Assembly: GCA_003175985.1 (NCBI GenBank)
Contig: PSRJ01000239.1
Coordinates: forward strand, 1 to 47,615
Origin: Terriglobia bacterium
Lineage (GTDB): Bacteria; Acidobacteriota; Terriglobia; Bryobacterales; Bryobacteraceae
Direction: 5' to 3'
Length of the DNA stretch: 47,615 nt
A model generated the notes under the pieces. The model was not told where the DNA came from. It worked only from the letters and a program-made list of their open reading frames with translations, and did not search any database. This document shows, piece after piece, positions 40,577 to 47,615 of the stretch. Position numbers and translations under genes: made by a program. Position 1 is the stretch's first letter, and every line of letters begins with the position of its first letter.

Positions 40577-41286
40577 GAGAGCGCGGAACCGTAACGGCCG
40601 CAGTACTCATCGCGCTTACCTGGTTGCCCGGAACACCCTTGGCCCAGGAACAGAATGCCGAAAAACTGATCCGGGCGAGCGACTGTTCCTCTTGTCATGC
40701 AGTGGATCGGCAAGTGGTCGGCCCCGCTTACACTGCCATCGCCATGCGCTACCGCGGACAGGACAATGCGCTCGAAACGTTGGCGGCGAAGATCCGGGAT
40801 GGCGGCTCCGGTATGACGGCTCATGCCGATCTGACAGAGCCACAACGCCGGGAAATTGCCGCTTGGATCTTGTCCCAGCGCGACGCCGCGCCAGCCGCGG
40901 GTGGGGGCGGCGCCAGGCAATACACTTATTCGCGGAAGGACGGAACGAGCGTCCAGGTGGAATTTCCCGTGTTCGTGGAAGGTAAGAATCAGAAGGTTAC
41001 CAAGGAAGTGTTCCATGGCTACCAGCTCTACAATTCCTACTGCTACCGCTGCCATGGGACGGATGCTACGGGCGGCCAGCTTGGGCCGGATTTACGCCGC
41101 TCGCTGGTAGCTGCAATGCAACAAAAGGAATTTCTGACAGTGGCGATGGAGGGGAGAAAAGAGAAGGGAATGCCCGGTTGGGCCGGGTTTCTGAGCGAGG
41201 ACGATGTGGTTCACGTCTACAGGTATGTCAAAGCCAGAAGCCTCGACCTCATCTCTTCCGGCCGCCCGCCGTCGGAGCAGGATTGA
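40573..41286 (+). CDS. xoxG: Diheme cytochrome c, partner of XoxF
   Basis: 237-residue periplasmic cytochrome with two class I domains. The signal peptide is 1-24. The heme motifs are CSSCH (Cys38, Cys41, His42) and CYRCH (Cys157, Cys160, His161). Likely distal Met ligands are Met81 (GSGMTAH) and Met200 (EKGMPGW). It is expected to take electrons from the PQQ enzyme encoded next and pass them to the respiratory chain. Classical XoxG and MxaG are single-heme, so the first domain is an addition. The ATG at 40573 overlaps xoxJ by four bases; xoxF begins 22 bases after its stop. The symbol is by position and role. Confidence 0.85.
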   Translation: MRERGTVTAAVLIALTWLPGTPLAQEQNAEKLIRASDCSSCHAVDRQVVGPAYTAIAMRYRGQDNALETLAAKIRDGGSGMTAHADLTEPQRREIAAWILSQRDAAPAAGGGGARQYTYSRKDGTSVQVEFPVFVEGKNQKVTKEVFHGYQLYNSYCYRCHGTDATGGQLGPDLRRSLVAAMQQKEFLTVAMEGRKEKGMPGWAGFLSEDDVVHVYRYVKARSLDLISSGRPPSEQD

Positions 41287-41308
41287 AATATTCGAAGGAG
41301 ACCTCAAA

Positions 41309-43102
41309 ATGCATTCAATCAGATGGATAAGTCTGGCAACGGCGCTCGTTACAACAGCCACAATCGCTCCGGTTCTTGCGGTGGCCGATGAGGCGCTGGA
41401 AAAAGACGCACAGGACCCCAACCAGTGGGTCCTGCCGTTGGGCAGTTACAGCGGGATCCGCCACAGCAAGCTGAACCAGATCAATACCCGCAACGCCGGG
41501 AAGCTGAAGGTCGCCTGGACGATGTCAACTGGAACCCTGCGCGGCCAGGAGGGCCAACCGCTGGTGGTCGGCAATATGATGTATTTCGAGAGCTCCTACC
41601 CGAACTACGTCTATGCCGTCAACCTCGATAGCGTAGGGCAGATCGTCTGGAAATTCGCTCCGGAACAGGATAAGTTCTCACCCTCGGTTGCCTGCTGCGA
41701 TCTCGTGAATAAGGGCGTCGCTTATGCGGATGGAAAGATCGTCGTCTCCACGTTGGATACGCATGTCTATGCGCTCGACGCCAAAACCGGCAAAGTGGTT
41801 TGGAGCGCCCAGAATGGCGATCCGCAACTGGGTCAGACCATGACCATCGCTCCTTTGATCGTCCACGACAAAGTGATCGTAGGGATTTCGGGCGGCGAGT
41901 ATGGTGTCCGCGGCTTTCTCACCGCGTACGATCTCAAATCCGGCAAGATGGTCTGGCGCGCTAATAGCGTTGGCCCCGATTCGGACATTCTGTTCGATCC
42001 GGATAAAACGATCGATGGCGCAACCCAGCAGAAGGTAGGCAAAGATTCAAGTCTGAAGACGTGGACCAACGAGGAATGGAAATTGGGTGGCGGCACCACG
42101 TGGGGCTGGTATACGTACGATCCGCAACTCAACCTGGTGTATTACGGGAGTGGAAATCCGGGAACCTGGAATCCCACGCAGCGGCCCGGAGACAATAAAT
42201 GGTCCACCACTCTCTTTGCACGCAATCCCGATACGGGTGTGGCGGCGTGGGCGTATCAGATGACGCCCCATGATGCTTGGGACTACGATGGCATCAATGA
42301 AAGCGTACTCACCGACAGCGTGGTCGATGGCAATACGGTCCCGACGTTGACCCATTTCGATCGGAACGGCTTTGCCTATGTGCTCGACCGGCGCAACGGC
42401 AAGCTGGTTGCAGCGCATAAGTTCGATCCCTCCACCAACTGGGCAAATGAGATCGATTTGAAAACGGGGCGCCCGATCCTGAATCCGGACAAGATGACCA
42501 AGGAAGATGTGAATGTGAAAGACATTTGTCCGGCAGCGCAGGGCGCCAAGAATCACCAGCCTGCTTCTTACGACCCGAAGACCAAATTGTTCTATGTCGG
42601 TACAAACCACATTTGCATGGATTATCAGGCCTTCAGCGTGAAATACCGCGGCGGATTTCCGTATGTGGGGGCTACATTAAGTATGTTCCCGGCAGACCAT
42701 GGGAATACGCGCGGCCGCCTCATCGCCTTCAACCCGGTGAGCGGTGAGACAAAATGGGCCGTCAATGAAACCTTCCAGGTGTACAGCGGCCCTTTGACTA
42801 CGGATGCGGGTGTTCTTTTCTACGGCACACTGGACGGATGGTTTAAAGCCGCCGACCAGGCCACCGGGAAGATTCTATATCAGTTCCACACACCCTCAGG
42901 CATTATCGGCAATCCCATGACGTATATGCATAAAGGGAAGCAGTACGTCGCAGTTCTAACCGGCGTGGGAGGTTGGGCGGCGATCGGTCTTGCCGAGAAC
43001 CTGACAAAAGGAACCGAAGGATTGGGCGCTGTCGGTCTGACCACGTCGCTGGCAGACTACACGAATCTCGGCGGAACTCTGGTGGTCTTTTCGCTCGAAT
43101 AG
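41309..43102 (+). CDS. xoxF: Lanthanide-type PQQ alcohol dehydrogenase (XoxF)
   Basis: 597-residue periplasmic quinoprotein oxidising methanol or another primary alcohol. The ATG at 41309 follows AAGGAG and begins a signal peptide (1-26); the frame is open further upstream inside xoxG. The eight-bladed propeller repeats (for example GKVVWSAQNGDPQLG) and the vicinal disulfide Cys129-Cys130 are clear. Metal-site residues are Glu197, Asn283, catalytic Asp325 and a second acid, Asp327, in HDAWDYDG. That extra Asp marks the rare-earth-dependent XoxF type; the calcium enzyme MxaF has Ala there. XoxF proteins, including the XoxF3 clade, are known from Acidobacteriota. The clade assignment here needs a tree. 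PQQ synthesis genes are not in view. Confidence 0.93.
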   Translation: MHSIRWISLATALVTTATIAPVLAVADEALEKDAQDPNQWVLPLGSYSGIRHSKLNQINTRNAGKLKVAWTMSTGTLRGQEGQPLVVGNMMYFESSYPNYVYAVNLDSVGQIVWKFAPEQDKFSPSVACCDLVNKGVAYADGKIVVSTLDTHVYALDAKTGKVVWSAQNGDPQLGQTMTIAPLIVHDKVIVGISGGEYGVRGFLTAYDLKSGKMVWRANSVGPDSDILFDPDKTIDGATQQKVGKDSSLKTWTNEEWKLGGGTTWGWYTYDPQLNLVYYGSGNPGTWNPTQRPGDNKWSTTLFARNPDTGVAAWAYQMTPHDAWDYDGINESVLTDSVVDGNTVPTLTHFDRNGFAYVLDRRNGKLVAAHKFDPSTNWANEIDLKTGRPILNPDKMTKEDVNVKDICPAAQGAKNHQPASYDPKTKLFYVGTNHICMDYQAFSVKYRGGFPYVGATLSMFPADHGNTRGRLIAFNPVSGETKWAVNETFQVYSGPLTTDAGVLFYGTLDGWFKAADQATGKILYQFHTPSGIIGNPMTYMHKGKQYVAVLTGVGGWAAIGLAENLTKGTEGLGAVGLTTSLADYTNLGGTLVVFSLE

Positions 43103-43109
43103 TACCCCA

Positions 43110-44585
43110 CTACGCGGGAGCGCAGCACGTATCGAACAAGTTTCGTGGATACTTGGCGCGCGTGAGCACTCCGTCCCGTGCTTTGTCAATGAGACGTCTC
43201 AGCCGCTCCAGGTCGACGTTCACCAGTCTGCCCTGCCATTTCATGACTTTGCCTGCGATGAAGACCGCATCGACATTGCTGGTATCCATCAAGGTCACGA
43301 CCGTTCCCGGCACGTTATTCATTGGGAACACATTGATGCGGTCGGTGGCGAGCATGATAATGTCGGCCTCTTTACCCGGCGTTAGCGTGCCGGCCTTGCT
43401 CTCCAGGTGAGCGCTCCGCGCGCCTTCAATAGTCGCCAACTCGATGGTGTCTCGCGCAGTCAAGAGATGCGGCAGGTCCTTCTCGCCGGCGATTGCCCGA
43501 TCATTCACGAGCGCCCTTTGCAGAGTGTATGTCGCGCGCATGATGGAAAACATGTCGGCCGTCATGTTGCACTCCACATCCACGCTCAGGCTGGGCCGAA
43601 TGCCGTGGTTGAGAGCGGCCTGAAACGGAGGCATTCCGTGCCGCATCTGCATCTCGATCGCAGGTGCGATCGAAACCTTGGCGCCGGCATCCGCGATCGT
43701 CTTCCAGGCCGCCTCTTTGATCTGTGTGCAATGGATGAATTCATTGTCCGGGCCGACCATTCCCGCTACCGGCTCCAAGCCTCCGGAGATATAGTGCGAA
43801 ACGATAGGAGCGCCGGCAGAACGCGCGAGACGCCAATGATCCGCATTCAAGCCAGTGTGCAGTGCCAGAGTCAATAGCTGGTCATCGGATGAAAAATATT
43901 GTTTTCGCAAGCGCGTGAGGTCTTGCGGAAATTGGCTGGCCGGGCCCACTCCGGCGGAGTAAGCAAATACCGCGCGGCGCCCCGATTCCTTCAGGCCGGC
44001 GATGCATGCATCCGTATGAGCGGGCGAAAGCGACACCTGGGAGGTATCTACGGTCGTAGTAACCCCAGCGCTCACCTGATTGAGCGAGGCCACCAACTCC
44101 GAGATGTAGGCATCGTCCGGAAGATAGACCGGGGTGAAGATCCCCTGAATTACCGAGACGTAAGTCTTGGCTCCATCCCCCGGCGCGAAGCCTAACAGAC
44201 CGTCGGCCAGGATGCTTCGGAGCAGCGTCTCATATTGATGGTGGTGCGTATCGATGAAACCCGGCATCACGATGCGGTCCGTGGCGTTCACCACCAAAGC
44301 CGATCGGGCCGAAGCTGCCAGATTCGGTCCTACGGCTGCGATCCGTTTGCCCTCGATCAAAACATCGGCCTTCTCGAAGTCGCCGACTTTCGGATCGAGG
44401 CTCAGCACGATGCCGCCTTGCAGAAGAATGCGCCGGTTGGCGTCGGACTGCGATCGCAGTAGCCGGTCCAGAGTCGCGGCGCTACCGGCATTCTGCGCGG
44501 ACGCCGAGGCTGTCCCCGCTATCAGTCCGGCAGCCGCTTCAAAGAAGTTGCGGCGCGAGATTCCCGTGGATTCCTTCCGTTGCAT
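43110..44585 (-). CDS. Tat-exported amidohydrolase (TRZ/ATZ-like)
   Basis: 491-residue metal-dependent hydrolase. A twin-arginine signal (GISRRNFFEAAAGL, Arg11-Arg12) predicts export of the folded enzyme. The metal-binding HxH is in GFIDTHHHQYE (His114-116). Further histidines typical of the fold are in LALHTGLNADHW and FIHCTQ, and the Asp ligand is probably in SLSVDVECN. The C-terminal composite-domain strand has the usual TPGKEADIIML. It is closest in look to chlorohydrolase/cytosine-deaminase-type enzymes; the substrate is unknown. It converges with xoxF, seven bases between stops, and is divergent from the glucokinase gene. Confidence 0.88.
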   Translation of the reverse strand: MQRKESTGISRRNFFEAAAGLIAGTASASAQNAGSAATLDRLLRSQSDANRRILLQGGIVLSLDPKVGDFEKADVLIEGKRIAAVGPNLAASARSALVVNATDRIVMPGFIDTHHHQYETLLRSILADGLLGFAPGDGAKTYVSVIQGIFTPVYLPDDAYISELVASLNQVSAGVTTTVDTSQVSLSPAHTDACIAGLKESGRRAVFAYSAGVGPASQFPQDLTRLRKQYFSSDDQLLTLALHTGLNADHWRLARSAGAPIVSHYISGGLEPVAGMVGPDNEFIHCTQIKEAAWKTIADAGAKVSIAPAIEMQMRHGMPPFQAALNHGIRPSLSVDVECNMTADMFSIMRATYTLQRALVNDRAIAGEKDLPHLLTARDTIELATIEGARSAHLESKAGTLTPGKEADIIMLATDRINVFPMNNVPGTVVTLMDTSNVDAVFIAGKVMKWQGRLVNVDLERLRRLIDKARDGVLTRAKYPRNLFDTCCAPA

Positions 44586-44650
44586 GAAAGCCTCCCCGGC
44601 CTCCTACGATACCGCCTTCATTGGTCCCCCGCGTGCTATCCTGCCGTTCG

Positions 44651-45589
44651 ATGCCTGAGTACTCGATCGGACTCGACCTGGGAGGCACCAATCTGCGTGC
44701 CGCCGCCATCGACCAGCACGGGACCCTCCTGGATAAGATTTCCGGAGGGGTGCACTTCTCCGAGGGCCGCGAGGCTGTTCTCGCCGAGATGGTGCAGGCG
44801 ATTGGCGCGTTGCGCGAGAAGTACGGTCCCACCAGCTTGGCCGGTATCGGCATCGGGGTTCCGGGTTTCATCTCGCTCAAGGAAGGGATCATCCGTAATT
44901 CGAATAACCTGCCCTTCCTGGAGAATTTCCCGATCCGCGACGAAATCGGACGGCGGCTGGGAACTCTCGTCATTTTGGAAAACGACGCCAATGCCGCCGC
45001 TTTGGGCGAGAAATGGATGGGCGCCGGCCGCGAAGTTAACGATCTGGTGCTTCTTACCCTGGGCACGGGGATTGGAGGGGGCATCATCCACGGCGGGCGG
45101 ATTATCCGGGGTTATTTGGGGATGGCCGGCGAACTAGGTCACCTGACGGCGGTCCCCAACGGGAACCCTTGCGGTTGCGGAAGCCAGGGATGCGTCGAGA
45201 AGCATGCGTCGGCGACGGCGGTGACGGCCATGGCCCGCCTGATGCAGTTGGGCGAAAATTTGACGTCCAAAGAGGTTTATGAACTCGCGTGCGGCAATGA
45301 CGACCGGGCCGCCAAGGCGCGCGAGATCTGGCGCGTGATGGGCGAAAGCCTGGGGCTCGTGCTGGCAGGTCTGGTGAACACCTTCAATTTTCCGCTCTAC
45401 CTCCTGAGCGGCGGCATGCTCCCGGCCTGGGAGTTCTTTGCCCCGCCGATGATCCGCATGACGGAATTGCGCTCGGCCACCTACCGGCTTTCGAAGTCCA
45501 GCACGCGCATCGAACAAGCCACGCTGGGCAACGAGGCCGGACTCTACGGAGCGGCTTATCTGCCGTGGATTGAGGGAAAAGACCAATAA
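44651..45589 (+). CDS. glk: ROK-family glucokinase
   Basis: 312-residue cytoplasmic sugar kinase, probably ATP-dependent glucose phosphorylation. The phosphate loop is GLDLGGTNLRAA (7-18). The ROK signature and catalytic region are ENDANAAALGE (about 110-120). The ROK zinc site is CGCGSQGC followed by Glu, with a His in GELGHLTA. The ATG at 44651 begins the family N-terminus; a longer frame upstream overlaps the amidohydrolase start region. A related ROK kinase acting on N-acetylmannosamine or allose cannot be excluded. The maturase gene begins two bases after its stop. Confidence 0.88.
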   Translation: MPEYSIGLDLGGTNLRAAAIDQHGTLLDKISGGVHFSEGREAVLAEMVQAIGALREKYGPTSLAGIGIGVPGFISLKEGIIRNSNNLPFLENFPIRDEIGRRLGTLVILENDANAAALGEKWMGAGREVNDLVLLTLGTGIGGGIIHGGRIIRGYLGMAGELGHLTAVPNGNPCGCGSQGCVEKHASATAVTAMARLMQLGENLTSKEVYELACGNDDRAAKAREIWRVMGESLGLVLAGLVNTFNFPLYLLSGGMLPAWEFFAPPMIRMTELRSATYRLSKSSTRIEQATLGNEAGLYGAAYLPWIEGKDQ

Positions 45590-45590
45590 A

Positions 45591-46772
45591 GTGTTTCCCA
45601 TTCTTTCCGGCACCGGACCCTCCCTGGCCACAGTCAGCGGGCCGGTACCCCGCATATCTTCGATTCTGATCAAGCCAGCATCGGCAGTCTGCAACCTGGA
45701 CTGTGAATACTGCTTCTACCTCGACCGCGAGGCCGACCCCTACGCCGAACTACCCCAACGGACCATGACGCTTGAGACGCTCGAGAAACTGGTCGAAGGG
45801 TATTTGCTCTATTCCTACCCGCAGTCTGTGTTCGCATTTCAGGGTGGAGAACCCACGCTCGCGGGCCTGAAGTTCTTCCAGGCGCTGGTCGAGTTTCAAC
45901 AACACCACGGGCGCAATGGCCAGAGCGTGTCCAATTCTATTCAAACCAACGGAATCCTCCTGGATCGCGAGTGGTGCGAGTTCTTTCGTAGCTACAACTT
46001 CCTGGTCGGTCTCTCGCTCGATGGGCCGGAGGACGTTCACGATCGCTACCGCTACAACAAGTCCGGCCATCGGACTTGGGCAAAGGTAGTGGAAGCGGCT
46101 GAACTACTGCGATCCACGCAGGTTGAGTTCAATGTGCTGTGCGTGATCAGCAAAGCGAACGTGGGCCGCGCACGCGATTTATATTCATTCTTCCAGAGGC
46201 TCGGGATTAAATACTTGCAATTTATCCCGCTGGCTGAGTTCGAACCCGATGGCACGCCGATGCCGTTCACCATCTCCGCCGAGGAATACGGGCGCTTTCT
46301 ATGCGAGGTCTTCGATCTGTGGTGGCCGGAGCGGCGGCAGCGGAGTATCCGCTTCTTCGAGAATATTGCGGAAGCCCTGGCGGGCAGGAGGCCAGGTACC
46401 TGCACGATGCACGCGAGTTGTGACAGTTATGCCGTGGTGGAGTACAACGGCGACGTGTATCCGTGCGATTTCTTTGTGGAGACCGCATGGAAGCTGGGCA
46501 ATATCGAACTCGATAGCTGGCCGGAGATTTCGAGGCGCCAGCGGCGGCTTCGTTTCGCGGAAAAGAAAGCGGTGCCCCATGCTGAGTGCGCGGTTTGCGA
46601 GTACAGCAACATCTGTCACGGCGGCTGCCCGAAGTTGCGCCATGCCCAATACGGGCGGTTCGCCGACCTGGACTGGTTCTGCGGAAGCTACAAGAAGATC
46701 TTCGCCAGGGCGCTGCCGCAGTTGGAAAGGGACGTTCGGAACATCCTCGCGGCGCGGCCGCGAAGCGATTAG
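45591..46772 (+). CDS. Radical SAM/SPASM protein, anaerobic sulfatase maturase family
   Basis: 393 residues. The radical SAM motif CNLDCEYC (Cys34, Cys38, Cys41) starts the barrel, and GGEPTLAG follows as the SAM-binding motif. The C-terminal SPASM domain has the CTMHASC and CDFF cysteines, CAVCEYSNIC, CHGGCPK and a late Cys in FCGSY, enough for two auxiliary 4Fe-4S clusters. The family oxidises an active-site Cys or Ser of sulfatases to formylglycine. No sulfatase or peptide substrate gene is in the window. The start is taken as GTG at 45591; an in-frame TTG at 45570 inside glk is possible. It forms a two-gene unit with the glucokinase gene. Confidence 0.88.
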   Translation: MFPILSGTGPSLATVSGPVPRISSILIKPASAVCNLDCEYCFYLDREADPYAELPQRTMTLETLEKLVEGYLLYSYPQSVFAFQGGEPTLAGLKFFQALVEFQQHHGRNGQSVSNSIQTNGILLDREWCEFFRSYNFLVGLSLDGPEDVHDRYRYNKSGHRTWAKVVEAAELLRSTQVEFNVLCVISKANVGRARDLYSFFQRLGIKYLQFIPLAEFEPDGTPMPFTISAEEYGRFLCEVFDLWWPERRQRSIRFFENIAEALAGRRPGTCTMHASCDSYAVVEYNGDVYPCDFFVETAWKLGNIELDSWPEISRRQRRLRFAEKKAVPHAECAVCEYSNICHGGCPKLRHAQYGRFADLDWFCGSYKKIFARALPQLERDVRNILAARPRSD

Positions 46773-46777
46773 TCAGA

Positions 46778-47615
46778 TCATTTCGATCCGGCAGGCGGTT
46801 CGCGCCCGACGAATGCCCTGTAGAGCAGCAGATCGTAGATGATCTTGAGCGCTCCGGCTATGAAAAACGGATAGTCGATCAGTGCCGGATGAGAGAACAG
46901 CAGGCCGGCCAGCATGGGAGCGATAGCGGCCCCAGTCGTACGCGCTACGCCGGTGATGCCGGCAGCAGCCGATCGCTCGGCGGGCGCAACCACCGACATC
47001 GTATAGGATTGCCTGGTCGGCACGTCCATCTGAGAGATGCTGAACCGCAGCAGCAGAACCAGTATGGCGAGCCGCAGATTGGGCATCAGGGGGACTAGGA
47101 TCAACAGAAGGTTGGACGGCAGGTGCGTAAATACCATCGTTTTGACCAGGCCGATCCGCGACGCCAGCCGCGAAGCCATCAGCGCCGATACTCCAGCGAG
47201 CACATTAGCGCCAAAGAAGATGCCTCCCAGCGCCGCGGGTTGCACCCCGAAACGGATATAGAACCAGTAGGCGGCAAAACTCTGGACGACAAATCCTCCG
47301 CCGAATGCATCGAGCGCGAACAGGCTCGAAAGATGGAAGACTATGCGCCGCGACCCGCTGATGCCCAGCAGCCGCTTCATGTTCTTTGTTTCGTTGGTAG
47401 CTGCTTTCACCTCAGCGCCCCTGGTGAGCCGGCTAAAGGCGGCCGCCAGGAGGCATCCGGAAATGGCATAGAGCAGAACAACCATGCGTTGGCTTGCGGC
47501 CGGCATCATTCCCGACCGTTCCAACCGGCCGGTGAGCAGGCCACCAAACAGCGACCCGGCCGCCGTCGCCATCGCTCCGGTAAGCGTGTACCAGGCGAAA
47601 ACGGCCGTGCGTGCG
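46778..47615 (-). CDS. MFS transporter, truncated by the window edge
   Basis: The last 279 residues of a major-facilitator protein are visible and the frame is open to the right edge, so the true start lies outside. At least seven hydrophobic segments can be seen, with a Gly-rich helix (GSLFGGLLTGR) and the loop ASRLASRIGLVK typical of the second-half MFS motif. The phrase MDVPTRQSYTMSVVAPAERS matches the multidrug or sugar-exporter style in which a short helix precedes helix 10-11. The substrate is unknown. It converges with the maturase gene, five bases between the stops. Confidence 0.85.
   Translation of the reverse strand, partial: ARTAVFAWYTLTGAMATAAGSLFGGLLTGRLERSGMMPAASQRMVVLLYAISGCLLAAAFSRLTRGAEVKAATNETKNMKRLLGISGSRRIVFHLSSLFALDAFGGGFVVQSFAAYWFYIRFGVQPAALGGIFFGANVLAGVSALMASRLASRIGLVKTMVFTHLPSNLLLILVPLMPNLRLAILVLLLRFSISQMDVPTRQSYTMSVVAPAERSAAAGITGVARTTGAAIAPMLAGLLFSHPALIDYPFFIAGALKIIYDLLLYRAFVGREPPAGSK

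Noticed and set aside
1-47615. CRISPR arrays, tRNA or rRNA genes, insertion sequences
   Set aside because: No regularly spaced repeats, cloverleaf-like segments or transposase frames were seen by eye on either strand; a covariance search for RNAs was not possible.

Overview
The window looks like chromosomal DNA from a GC-rich soil bacterium, most likely an Acidobacteriota of the Solibacter/Bryobacter type. This placement is inferred from gene content: a 1230-residue Oar-like TonB-dependent receptor with an N-terminal carboxypeptidase-regulatory-like domain, PEP-CTERM-sorted exported proteins, large TPR lipoproteins, Tat-exported molybdenum hydroxylase subunits, and a lanthanide-type (XoxF) alcohol dehydrogenase. 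There is no rRNA or other direct taxonomic marker. I saw no insertion sequences, CRISPR arrays, rRNA or tRNA genes, and no gene-free stretch longer than 300 bases.

Layout. 1-4.6 kb: the tail of a TPR protein, a secreted caspase-like protease with an EF-hand and TPRs, then a leftward three-gene unit of exported proteins built around an M48 metalloprotease. 4.8-11.2 kb: a ferredoxin, then a leftward block of queD, a DinG/XPD helicase, a hybrid histidine kinase and a double-domain KaiC ATPase, and a short precorrin-2 dehydrogenase. 11.2-12.5 kb: der. 12.6-18.2 kb: a promoter with a palindrome across its -10 box drives a molybdenum hydroxylase operon (Tat 2Fe-2S subunit, Moco subunit, FAD subunit with four extra cysteines, membrane cytochrome b, helical protein). 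18.2-30.7 kb: a cell-surface region with two copies of a TPR-lipoprotein plus PEP-CTERM gene pair, enclosing a coiled-coil protein, the TonB receptor and an Ig-like protein. The first PEP-CTERM protein carries the Cys and Gln signature of thioester adhesins. A strong hairpin terminator closes the region. 30.7-35.9 kb: gmhA, a conserved hypothetical gene, and a leftward MFS-dacB-FmdB unit. 36.1-39.4 kb: frdABCD for a heme-free quinol:fumarate reductase of the E. coli type. 39.5-43.1 kb: a small orphan gene, then xoxJ, a diheme xoxG and xoxF. 43.1-47.6 kb: a Tat-exported amidohydrolase, a ROK glucokinase, a radical SAM/SPASM maturase and a truncated MFS gene.

How the genes fit together. The right half holds three respiratory entry or exit points: the periplasmic molybdenum hydroxylase with its own cytochrome b, the PQQ/lanthanide dehydrogenase with its cytochrome, and fumarate reductase. 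This suggests a metabolically flexible soil organism that oxidises small alcohols and aldehydes or aromatics outside the cytoplasm and can use fumarate when oxygen is short. The centre of the window is devoted to exopolysaccharide- or surface-linked (PEP-CTERM/exosortase) functions, although no exosortase gene is in view. The most attractive unexplained items are the hydroxylase-cytochrome b operon with its palindromic promoter, the thioester-like PEP-CTERM protein in the duplicated module, and the KaiC/hybrid kinase gene pair.
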